Shown here piece after piece: positions 1 to 6,300 of a DNA stretch of 32,876 bases. A program made the translations under genes and the position numbers. This DNA comes from Alphaproteobacteria bacterium (GTDB lineage: Bacteria > Pseudomonadota > Alphaproteobacteria > Rs-D84). The notes beneath the pieces were generated by a model, which was given only the letters and a program-made list of their open reading frames with translations, was not told the origin of the DNA and did not search any database. The stretch lies in contig JAGBVH010000025.1 of NCBI GenBank assembly GCA_017630405.1, positions 76,352 through 109,227 of the forward strand. The letters are read 5' to 3'. How positions within the stretch are numbered: the stretch's first letter is position 1; each line of letters starts with the position of its first letter.

Positions 1-866
1 TTTCTGTCCGTCCAGTTGGCGACACAAAATTCCGCACACGCACAGAAACAAAGAACATGGTGTCCTTTAAGTTCATAAAAACAGCAATCGAATACGAAGC
101 GCGCCGTCAAATCGAAATCTATGAAAACGGTGGCACAGTTTCTCAGGACACAATGCACTTTAACCAAGGCGAAGGCACAACATCCGTTGCGCGCAGCAAA
201 GAAGACGCATTGGATTATCGCTACTTCCCTGATCCAGACTTATTACCACTGGAAATAAGTGACGAAACAATCGAACGCATTCGCGCAACAATGCCAGAAC
301 TGCCATCTGCGACACGCGCACGCTATACGCATGATTTCGGGCTTTCTGAATATGATGCGGCACGTCTGACCGAAAGCACAGATATATCTAAATGGTATGA
401 CACAGCGGTCGGCGGCAACGCAAAACGCGCAAAATCTATTGCCAACTGGATGATAAGCGAACTGTTTGCGCATCCAGAAAATTGGGATATCAAAAATGAA
501 AAATCTGGTATCGTGGATGAAATGCGCATTATCACACCAACCGATTTATCAGAACTGGTTGATATGATTGCCGCTTCTGAAATCAACGGCAAACAGGCCA
601 AAGAAATCTTTATCAAAATGCTGGATGGCGAATCGGGCACGCCTCGTGAAATCGCAGACAAACATGGCATGAAGCAAATCACAGACACCGGCGCAATCGA
701 ATCGGCTGTGGATGCTGTAATTGCCGCAAATCCATCTCAGGTTGAACAATACAAATCCGGCAAAGTTGGATTATTGGGCTTCTTTGTTGGCAATGTAATG
801 AAGGCCACAGGTGGCAAGGCAAATCCAGCCGTCGTGAATGAAATCTTACGCAACAAGCTGGCATAA
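1..866 (+). CDS. gatB: Aspartyl/glutamyl-tRNA amidotransferase subunit B, C-terminal part (5' end outside window)
   Basis: GatB is the kinase/transamidase subunit of GatCAB, which converts Glu-tRNA(Gln) and/or Asp-tRNA(Asn) to the cognate amide form in the cytoplasm. The reading frame is open from base 3, so the ATG at position 57 is an internal Met and the gene starts upstream of the window. The first visible codons give the GatB signature around SVRPVGDTKFRTRTETKN, followed by SFKFI, AIEYEARRQ and DYRYFPDPDLLPL, all typical of the catalytic cradle. The remaining ~180 residues match the helical linker and the C-terminal YqeY-like tRNA-binding domain (GTPREIAD, GFFVGNVMKATGGKANP). gatC and gatA are not visible and may lie upstream. 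It is followed after 6 bases by a small ORF. Confidence 0.96.
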   Translation, partial: SVRPVGDTKFRTRTETKNMVSFKFIKTAIEYEARRQIEIYENGGTVSQDTMHFNQGEGTTSVARSKEDALDYRYFPDPDLLPLEISDETIERIRATMPELPSATRARYTHDFGLSEYDAARLTESTDISKWYDTAVGGNAKRAKSIANWMISELFAHPENWDIKNEKSGIVDEMRIITPTDLSELVDMIAASEINGKQAKEIFIKMLDGESGTPREIADKHGMKQITDTGAIESAVDAVIAANPSQVEQYKSGKVGLLGFFVGNVMKATGGKANPAVVNEILRNKLA

Positions 867-872
867 GAAACT

Positions 873-1079
873 ATGACAATAAAAAAACTGGCATTAAAAC
901 TAATTGAACAAAGCGAGGTCGAAGTGTATTCATTAATGCGTATATTAAGGGATATGTCAACTGATGAAGCCCGCATCAAAACACGCGAGCAAGAACGTCA
1001 CCATGCACAAAAATACGCATGGAAAAAGTCAAATGTTCAATATCGCCAGATGCAGAAAAATTTTATAAAACATAAATAA
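873..1079 (+). CDS. Small basic hypothetical protein (68 aa)
   Basis: I do not recognise this protein. It is 68 residues, rich in Lys, Arg, Gln and His, with no Cys, no signal peptide and no membrane segment. The N-terminal half looks helical (LALKLIEQSEVEVYSLMRIL) and the rest is a charged, probably helical tail ending in FIKHK. It starts 6 bases after the gatB stop without a clear Shine-Dalgarno, so translation could depend on coupling to gatB. The next small ORF is 16 bases downstream and also ends in a basic KHK tail. Position and direction support a real gene in a gatB-to-miaB operon, but length and lack of homology leave doubt. Confidence 0.55.
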   Translation: MTIKKLALKLIEQSEVEVYSLMRILRDMSTDEARIKTREQERHHAQKYAWKKSNVQYRQMQKNFIKHK

Positions 1080-1095
1080 ACCAAAAGGAAAAAAC

Positions 1096-1290
1096 ATGGC
1101 TAAAAGAAAAAATGCAATCGAAGTAATTTGTGCCGTCTCGGATCCAATTCTTGGAACAACATATAAAACAACACCAATGGTTACAGAAGAACGCATCGCT
1201 AATGCAACTGTCGCCTACCAAGAAGCATTAAACCGCGCAAACAAAGTAAAAGCAAAGAAACAACGCGCACAACACACAAAACACAAATAA
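1096..1290 (+). CDS. Small basic hypothetical protein (64 aa)
   Basis: Function unknown. The 64-residue product begins MAKRKNAIEVICAVSDPILG, has a short hydrophobic patch near residues 8-18 and a strongly basic C-terminus (KVKAKKQRAQHTKHK). A good ribosome-binding site (aaaagg, 6-7 bases before ATG) supports translation. It sits between the 68-aa ORF and miaB with gaps of 16 and 11 bases, so all are probably on one transcript. The tail could contact nucleic acid, which would fit the tRNA-related neighbours gatB and miaB, but that is only inference. Confidence 0.6.
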   Translation: MAKRKNAIEVICAVSDPILGTTYKTTPMVTEERIANATVAYQEALNRANKVKAKKQRAQHTKHK

Positions 1291-1301
1291 GAAAACATAA
1301 A

Positions 1302-2606
1302 ATGAAAAAATTCTTTATCCAAACCTTTGGCTGCCAAATGAATGTTTATGATGGTTGGCGAATCGCCACCATGCTTAAACATCATGGATTCTCACAAACA
1401 GATGATGTTGCCGATGCCGACATTATAATATTAAACACATGTGCAGTTCGCGCCAAAGCAACGGATAAAGTTTTTTCAGCACTGGGCCGTATTCGTCGCG
1501 CAAAAAAGCCCGACGCTCTTTTCGGCATCGTTGGTTGTGTTGCGCGCGAAGCGGGCGCAGATGCTTTTCGCCGAATCCCTGATTTAAACTTTGTACTTGG
1601 GCCACAAAGTTATCACAAACTGCCACAAATTTTATCCAACCCTGATTCGCGATTACTGGATATAAATTTGGGAGGATTGGAAAAATTTGATGAATTACCA
1701 CAAATGGAAACCAGTCCACGCGTTGCATACATTCCAATCCAAGAAGGCTGCAACCATGTTTGCACATACTGTATTGTTCCATACACACGTGGTCCAGAAT
1801 TGTCGCGTTCGTTTGAATCTTGTATGGCGGATACATTACACGCTGCAAAAACCGGTGCAATTGAAATCTGTTTTCTGGGTCAAAATGTAAACGGATATAA
1901 ATATACCGATGAAAGCGGTCGCATTTATCGCTTGTCTGACCTGATACGCGAAACCGCAAAAATCCCAGAAATCATGCGTATACGCTTTACTTCAAGTTAT
2001 CCAACCGAAATGACAGATGACCTGATTAAAATGTTCGCCACCGAACCAAAATTATTACCATTTTTAAATATGCCAATCCAAAGTGGCTCACAAAGCGTTC
2101 TGACACGAATGAACCGTCCATACTCTTTGGAATTGTATCTGGACATTATTCGCAAATTAAAATTAGCCCGTCCTGACATTCAAATTTCATCTGATTTCAT
2201 TGTTGGCTTCCCTGGCGAAACCGATTCGGATTTTGAACAAACAATGGCAATTGCCAGCCAGATAAAATATATAAATTCTTACTCTTTTAAATATTCACCA
2301 CGACCACATACAGCCGCCGCACTTATGAAGGATCAAATTCCAGAAAATATCAAGGCTGAACGCTTGGCAAAATTGGATTCTTATCTTAATGAAGTTCAAC
2401 GCGACTTTAACGAATCGTGCATTGATAAAACATTTGATTGCCTGCTGGAAGGCCCAGACAAAACCGGTCGACACTTGGTATATCGTACGCCATATATGCA
2501 ACAGTGCATCGTCACAACAGACGATATCACAACCGCACCTGCCCTGGCGCGGATTACAATCACTGCTGCTAACAAAGCATCGCTTCGTGGTAAATTCACT
2601 GCCTAG
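1302..2606 (+). CDS. miaB: tRNA-2-methylthio-N6-dimethylallyladenosine synthase MiaB
   Basis: MiaB is a radical-SAM methylthiotransferase that adds the 2-methylthio group to i6A37 of tRNAs reading UNN codons. The 434-residue product has family-standard length. The N-terminal UPF0004 domain carries the three auxiliary-cluster cysteines C11 (FGCQMN), C47 (NTCAVR) and C79 (GCVARE). The radical-SAM CxxxCxxC motif is C150, C154, C157 in EGCNHVCTYC. A TRAM domain occupies the last ~60 residues. It needs two [4Fe-4S] clusters, consistent with suf genes elsewhere in the window. Its stop overlaps by 3 bases (shared CTAG) the stop of the convergent autotransporter barrel fragment, with no visible terminator between them. 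Confidence 0.97.
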   Translation: MKKFFIQTFGCQMNVYDGWRIATMLKHHGFSQTDDVADADIIILNTCAVRAKATDKVFSALGRIRRAKKPDALFGIVGCVAREAGADAFRRIPDLNFVLGPQSYHKLPQILSNPDSRLLDINLGGLEKFDELPQMETSPRVAYIPIQEGCNHVCTYCIVPYTRGPELSRSFESCMADTLHAAKTGAIEICFLGQNVNGYKYTDESGRIYRLSDLIRETAKIPEIMRIRFTSSYPTEMTDDLIKMFATEPKLLPFLNMPIQSGSQSVLTRMNRPYSLELYLDIIRKLKLARPDIQISSDFIVGFPGETDSDFEQTMAIASQIKYINSYSFKYSPRPHTAAALMKDQIPENIKAERLAKLDSYLNEVQRDFNESCIDKTFDCLLEGPDKTGRHLVYRTPYMQQCIVTTDDITTAPALARITITAANKASLRGKFTA

Positions 2607-3463
2607 AATTTCACACTGGCCCCAAGTGATATTTTATATGACATATGCCCATCTTGATTGACCAATGCCAAATCGGCATTACCGCCAACCTCGTCCATAT
2701 CGGACCCAACAGATACACGTGCACCAATCATATAGTCCATATCTGAATATAATGCACCACGCATACCATACTCATATTTTATTCCAGCCATCTCATAATC
2801 AAACTTTACAGCAGCACCAGCACGCAAATCAATCGATGCATCTGACGCATCTTCTATGGTCATATATTCGGATACAACACCAACAAATGGAGAAAAACTT
2901 ATCCCGTCATAAACGCCCAGATTTATACCTGTATCCATATCCATCGACATCGCAAAACCATTTGGCGAATCAATGACACGATTATCAACAAAAACATCTT
3001 CCAGACCAAATGCCGCTATAACTGTTTCAATAGCACCGCGCACAAACATACGATTTTCAAATTCATACTTTGCCATAATGCGCCCACTATAAATCATAGC
3101 ATCATATTCTTCATACGCTTCATTAACTGACATAGTCCCAACACCAAGACTGCCCCCAAGTGACAGTGCACCAATACTATTGCCAAGATTTATTTTTGCG
3201 CCATATAAATCAAAACCATCACCAACAATCACTTCACCGCCTGCGCCAATTCCATCAATCAATATATCAGCCCCACTTTCCAGCAATAACAAACTATGCA
3301 CAGGACGCATCAACTTAATCGGATTAAGTCTGACACTATCTCTTAAAATCCGATTGATATCATCCATATTATTCGCGACATCCAATGCCATCAACAGCGA
3401 ATCGTGTGAATCTTTGACACGCAAATTATTAAGATAATCACCCAGTTCATTATTAATAAACCT
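2603..3463 (-). CDS. Autotransporter beta-barrel (translocator) fragment, 3' part of a frameshifted gene
   Basis: The frame is open from an AGG codon just after a stop at 3466-3464; a TTG at 3424 is the first conventional alternative start. The segment starts with the linker typical of autotransporters (NNELGDYLNNLR, then LMALDVANN, LRDSVRLNPIKLM), which normally joins the passenger to the barrel. The next ~200 residues alternate polar and apolar positions with Gly/aromatic turns and end in SLGASVKF, whose C-terminal Phe is the outer-membrane barrel signal recognised by BAM. It has no signal peptide, so alone it could not reach the outer membrane. The passenger with signal peptide ends 10 bases inside it in another frame (3453-4145). 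The two are almost certainly one gene interrupted by a single-base shift. Confidence 0.8.
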   Translation of the reverse strand, partial: RFINNELGDYLNNLRVKDSHDSLLMALDVANNMDDINRILRDSVRLNPIKLMRPVHSLLLLESGADILIDGIGAGGEVIVGDGFDLYGAKINLGNSIGALSLGGSLGVGTMSVNEAYEEYDAMIYSGRIMAKYEFENRMFVRGAIETVIAAFGLEDVFVDNRVIDSPNGFAMSMDMDTGINLGVYDGISFSPFVGVVSEYMTIEDASDASIDLRAGAAVKFDYEMAGIKYEYGMRGALYSDMDYMIGARVSVGSDMDEVGGNADLALVNQDGHMSYKISLGASVKF

Positions 3464-4145
3464 TTACATAATCCGTTTCACGAACGCGATTCACATACAA
3501 AACACCATCAGATATAAAGCCAGATTGAGCATACAAAACATCCGTCCCCATATCATGGAAAATAATATTCGCAGTACTTGATATATTGTCCAACAGCGCG
3601 ACCGAATCGGCACTGCCCAACTCGTCTATATAAAACGCAATTTCCCCATCAAGTTGTACCAACGCGCCACTTTCAACCACAGAATCATTTAGAACTATTT
3701 TTGAATCTCTGATACTAATCTGTTTCGCACCGCCAACTGTTTTCAAAATATCATCCAGCCCAAGTCTGTCTTCTGAATTAATATTAACAATATAATTCCC
3801 ATCAACATTCAACCGCGTCAAAGATTTTTTGCCATCCACCACTTGAACAAGTTCAGAATCCGAATCGGCATACAACATGCCTTCAAAGACACCATTATTT
3901 TTAACCGTTAAATCATACGGCGCATTTATATAAATATCTCCAGCAACAAACCCGTTATTTTCAATCGTGATCGTTTTATTGACATAGATATCTTTTACAT
4001 AAAGAGCCGCGCCCTCTTCTATTAAAATATCATCTGTGAATATATCTGACGCATCATAAACATCACCCGACAAAGTGGTCAAAGCAGAAGCCGCGTAAAA
4101 GCGAAATAAAACCAATACAAACGCAAGATACTTTAATTTATTCAT
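3453..4145 (-). CDS. Autotransporter-like passenger with signal peptide, 5' part of a frameshifted gene
   Basis: The 230-residue product starts with a signal peptide (MNKLKYLAFVLVLFRFYAASA, cleavage likely after the Ala-Ser-Ala region). The rest is a low-Cys, Asp/Asn/Val-rich repeat-like region with features such as ENNGFVAGDIYIN and VKNNGVFEG, as in right-handed beta-helix passengers. It ends with LYVNRVRETDYVKVY, the usual wording just before an autotransporter linker, then stops at TAA. The linker continues one base out of frame. I chose ATG at 4145 rather than GTG at 4151 because it directly precedes the signal peptide; no strong Shine-Dalgarno is seen. Surface display or adhesion is the family role; the ligand is unknown. 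Confidence 0.72.
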   Translation of the reverse strand: MNKLKYLAFVLVLFRFYAASALTTLSGDVYDASDIFTDDILIEEGAALYVKDIYVNKTITIENNGFVAGDIYINAPYDLTVKNNGVFEGMLYADSDSELVQVVDGKKSLTRLNVDGNYIVNINSEDRLGLDDILKTVGGAKQISIRDSKIVLNDSVVESGALVQLDGEIAFYIDELGSADSVALLDNISSTANIIFHDMGTDVLYAQSGFISDGVLYVNRVRETDYVKVY

Positions 4146-4186
4146 ACCCACAGATTAAGATATTATTCCTATACAAACAATATAAA

Positions 4187-4219
4187 AAAACTCCCCATCA
4201 ATATCTTTCAGGGAGTTTT
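4187..4219 (-). terminator. Rho-independent terminator of the lipoprotein gene
   Basis: A 9-bp perfect stem (aaaactccc paired with gggagtttt) with a 15-base loop is followed on the minus strand by a T run. It lies about 20 bases after the stop of the lipoprotein gene and separates it from the autotransporter gene. Confidence 0.85.
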
Positions 4220-4238
4220 CTTTACACACAAACAACAA

Positions 4239-4790
4239 TTACTTTTCTAACTTGCCCCATCCGGCCTTGTAACCACCATCACGCTCCAGATAGATATTAG
4301 CACCATTTAACTGGGCGGCAGTTAATCCTTGGATCATATATGTCTGATTCAATTTGCGACTTACACCTGTTTCCAGCATTGGTAAAGCAACATTCATTGC
4401 AGACTTGGAACAACAATTTACATCATTATTACATGATCCACATTGATAAAGACGTACATTATAAGGAACGCCTGGACGCAAATCCTTCAAATCGACAGTC
4501 ATTTTCAAACCATTGTCTGTTTCATGGAATTTGATATGCCCCATTTTTGATTCACCGCCATGACTACTGTGAGTATACATTTTGGCATATACTTTATTGA
4601 CATCTGCATTTTCGTATGTCTGATATACCAGTATTGTATCCGATTCGATTACTTCAACAGGCTGTGCATAACGCATCGCCTTATGATGCTTTGGCGCTTG
4701 CTTACTTGGGCAACTTGAACACCCCGTCAGCATTACTGCCGCGCCAACAACAGACGCAACCACGCATATTTTTTTAGTAAAGTTTTTCAT
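4239..4790 (-). CDS. Lipoprotein with a SodC-like fold lacking the copper histidines
   Basis: The 183-residue product has a lipoprotein signal peptide with lipobox LTGC, lipidated Cys at residue 24. Residues ~83-120 follow the Cu/Zn superoxide dismutase pattern: a glycine-led strand, ETDNGL, DLKDLRPG, then a G-S-C after about nine residues. Where SodC has its metal-binding HGFHIH, this protein has PYNVRLY, so the copper ligands are absent. Cysteines 117, 120, 126 and 127 cluster instead. The C-terminus (ANIYLERDGGYKAGWGKLEK) resembles the last SodC strand region. Dismutase activity is therefore unlikely; a structural or metal/thiol-binding envelope role is possible. The RBS (aaaggag) is strong. 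The promoter shares a motif with the outer-membrane protein gene at 5392-6009. Confidence 0.75.
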   Translation of the reverse strand: MKNFTKKICVVASVVGAAVMLTGCSSCPSKQAPKHHKAMRYAQPVEVIESDTILVYQTYENADVNKVYAKMYTHSSHGGESKMGHIKFHETDNGLKMTVDLKDLRPGVPYNVRLYQCGSCNNDVNCCSKSAMNVALPMLETGVSRKLNQTYMIQGLTAAQLNGANIYLERDGGYKAGWGKLEK

Positions 4791-4825
4791 AAGTTTCTCC
4801 TTTTTTTCTTATGGTTACACCCGAC

Positions 4826-4876
4826 ATTTTACAATATTTTTACACACATTTCGTCAGGTTTGAATCCCTAGGAAAC
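4826..4876 (-). promoter_or_regulatory. Promoter of the lipoprotein gene with a shared upstream motif
   Basis: A -10 box TAAAAT (4826-4831) lies ~36 bases before the ATG. Exactly 23 bases upstream of it ends the 15-mer AGGGATTCAAACCTG. No TTGACA-like -35 is present (acgaaa at that position). The same motif with one mismatch sits at the same distance from the -10 of the gene at 5392-6009, a position (about -57 to -36) typical of activator sites. The assignment is inference from two copies. Confidence 0.5.
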
Positions 4877-4966
4877 CGCAGAAACAATGCGTACACACCG
4901 ATTTTTGTTCCTATAAAAAAATCTTTTATTTTTTGATAAATTATATACACAACCAAAGGAGAAAAA

Positions 4967-5323
4967 ATGTACGAACTTTTACGACACTTAATCGCATTTA
5001 AATACGCATGCAAATTAAATCACTGGACAACTGATGAATATTCCAAACACTTGCTGTTTGACAGATTATCCGAAAACATCGACGACTGGGTGGATAATAT
5101 CGCCGAATGTTATTTCATGGCCGAAGACAAAAAGAAAGTTCTAAAAAACAACATCCTTAATCCGGACTATGTACAATGTAATTTACCAAAAGCCTGCGAA
5201 TCGATTATCGAACACATCGAAGGAATACTTAATGGCGATGAAACAAACGAAGGTATGGACTCATTATTAAGTGCCATAGAAGAAGGATTCTTGAATAAAC
5301 TGGCGCTGGCAAATCTTGCATAA
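4967..5323 (+). CDS. Dps/ferritin-like (DUF5856-type) small helical protein
   Basis: This 118-residue protein is all-alpha and Cys-poor. Residues 16-50 read KLNHWTTDEYSKH...FDRL...DDWVDNIAE, matching the di-iron half-site arrangement of Dps-like ferritins: H19, H28, D32, D43 and E47 in the family order. It is shorter than canonical Dps (~160 aa), so it may be a mini-ferritin-like protein of the DUF5856 group. An iron-binding or DNA-protecting role is inferred from the residues only. It has a strong RBS (aaaggag) 6 bases before ATG, its own terminator downstream, and is transcribed divergently from the lipoprotein gene, so it is monocistronic. Confidence 0.7.
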   Translation: MYELLRHLIAFKYACKLNHWTTDEYSKHLLFDRLSENIDDWVDNIAECYFMAEDKKKVLKNNILNPDYVQCNLPKACESIIEHIEGILNGDETNEGMDSLLSAIEEGFLNKLALANLA

Positions 5324-5329
5324 AAAAAC

Positions 5330-5353
5330 AAATCCCCTTTTTGGGGATTTTTA
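5330..5353 (+). terminator. Rho-independent terminator of the Dps-like gene
   Basis: The stem aaatcccc / ggggattt with a short T loop and following T residues begins 7 bases after the stop codon of the Dps-like gene. Confidence 0.85.
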
Positions 5354-5363
5354 ATAAGCAAAA

Positions 5364-5387
5364 AAAAACGCCCAATCGGGCGTTTTT
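5364..5387 (-). terminator. Rho-independent terminator of the outer-membrane protein gene
   Basis: A 10-bp perfect stem (aaaaacgccc / gggcgttttt) with the tetraloop aatc and an A/T run on both sides. It directly follows the outer-membrane protein stop on the minus strand and can act in both directions. Confidence 0.88.
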
Positions 5388-5391
5388 AATA

Positions 5392-6009
5392 TTAGAACAT
5401 AAATCTGATACCGATATCACCACCAAAGTTATGCAAGCCTGAGTTGATATCAACATATGTATAGCGCGCCGCCACATCAACCGCAAAGCGCTCCATATCA
5501 AATGTCATGCCCAATGTTCCCATCGCAGAAAAGCGTGTTTTATCTACGCTATGTCTTGCGACTTCAGAACCATGGCGTTCAACCTCGGTCATCGCGATAC
5601 CTGCGCCGACACCAACGAATGGACGGATCATTTGATAGCCACCAAATTCCATATAACTGTTCCACAACAATGTCTGCATTTTTGCTTCTACATCAACTGG
5701 GCCAGCACCTGTGCCAAAGTTTTCTTGGTCTGACAGTTTACCAAAGTAAGACCATTCAACTTCGGAACGAATTGTATCGCAAATTTCCAAACCTAATGCT
5801 GCACGACCTTGAAAAATAAAATCGGTCATAGCTTCTTTATTTCCATTATATTTGTAATTCAGGTTTGAATAGCTCATACCACCTCTTAAACCAATATATG
5901 GGTCCATACCCCACATCTGCCAAGAACTGCCCTGGTCAGGATGATTAATACCCGCAAATGCAGGACACGCAATCAGCACGGCCAGTGTTGAAATCGCAAT
6001 TTTTTTCAT
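5392..6009 (-). CDS. Small outer-membrane beta-barrel protein (OmpA/Omp25-like porin fold)
   Basis: The 205-residue product has a cleavable signal peptide (MKKIAISTLAVLIACPAFA, cleavage after AFA). The mature ~186 residues show alternating hydrophobic strands with Gly and aromatics (DPYIGLRGGMSYSNLNY, RPFVGVGAGIAMTEVE, FAVDVAARYTYVD) and end in GDIGIRFMF; the terminal Phe is the BAM signal. This matches the 8-stranded OMP_b-brl family common in alphaproteobacteria (Omp25/Omp31-like). There is no OmpA peptidoglycan-binding domain. RBS aaaggag is strong. It is monocistronic, with its own terminator, and shares an upstream promoter motif with the lipoprotein gene. A structural or surface role is likely; no substrate can be assigned. 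Confidence 0.85.
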   Translation of the reverse strand: MKKIAISTLAVLIACPAFAGINHPDQGSSWQMWGMDPYIGLRGGMSYSNLNYKYNGNKEAMTDFIFQGRAALGLEICDTIRSEVEWSYFGKLSDQENFGTGAGPVDVEAKMQTLLWNSYMEFGGYQMIRPFVGVGAGIAMTEVERHGSEVARHSVDKTRFSAMGTLGMTFDMERFAVDVAARYTYVDINSGLHNFGGDIGIRFMF

Positions 6010-6066
6010 TTTCTTTCTCCTTTTTTTGTTTTTTTGTTTTCATCAAAGTTTCATGTCAACGCTATA

Positions 6067-6117
6067 ATTCTATCAACCAACAACAGATATTTATACAGGT
6101 ATGAATCCCTGTGAAAA
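6067..6117 (-). promoter_or_regulatory. Promoter of the outer-membrane protein gene with a shared upstream motif
   Basis: An extended -10 TGA-TAGAAT (hexamer 6067-6072) is preceded, after exactly 23 bases, by AGGGATTCATACCTG. The motif and its spacing match the lipoprotein promoter at 4826-4876. There is no good -35 box, so activator dependence is plausible. Predicted 5' UTR is about 50 bases. Confidence 0.5.
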
Positions 6118-6137
6118 CAATCACAAAAAGCAAATAA

Positions 6138-6160
6138 AAAAACCGCACTTGGCGGTTTTT
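6138..6160 (-). terminator. Rho-independent terminator of tRNA-Lys
   Basis: The stem aaaaaccgc / gcggttttt with a 5-base loop is followed by a T run on the minus strand. It lies a few bases after the tRNA 3' CCA end. Confidence 0.85.
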
Positions 6161-6165
6161 ATTTC

Positions 6166-6241
6166 TGGTGGACGCGCAGGGACTCGAACCCTGGACCCAC
6201 TGATTAAGAGTCAGTTGCTCTACCAACTGAGCTACGCATCC
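6166..6241 (-). tRNA. tRNA-Lys (anticodon CTT)
   Basis: The 76-nt cloverleaf begins GGATGCG and ends CGCGTCC plus a discriminator A/CCA region; the 3' CCA is encoded. The acceptor stem pairs 7/7 with one G-U. The D arm reads GCTCAGTTGGTAGAGC. The anticodon stem is ACTGA / TCAGT around loop CTCTTAA, giving anticodon CTT, which decodes AAG as lysine. The T arm is CCAGG GTTCGAG CCTGC-like with the invariant TTCGA. It has its own strong promoter inside the 3' end of the upstream oxidase gene and its own terminator. Confidence 0.97.
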
Positions 6242-6272
6242 AGAACTGCATATATTCACAGAACTGGGGCTA

Positions 6273-6300
6273 ATTATAGTCTTTTTTCTGGCAAATGCAA
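6273..6300 (-). promoter_or_regulatory. Promoter of tRNA-Lys
   Basis: TTGCAT (6295-6300) and a perfect TATAAT (6273-6278) are separated by 16 bases. The predicted start is ~25 bases before the tRNA. The promoter overlaps the last codons and stop of the oxidase gene, so the tRNA can be made independently. Confidence 0.75.

Noticed and set aside
3453..3463. Programmed +1 frameshifting at TAT-TAA in the autotransporter gene
   Set aside because: The upstream AAAGG is weak and tRNA-Tyr would re-pair badly in the new frame; a mutation or sequencing error is simpler.
4856..4870. Sequence resembling a tRNA T arm (ggtttgaatccc) on the plus strand
   Set aside because: No flanking acceptor, anticodon or D arm; the stem pairs poorly, and conserved spacing to a -10 on the opposite strand gives a better explanation.
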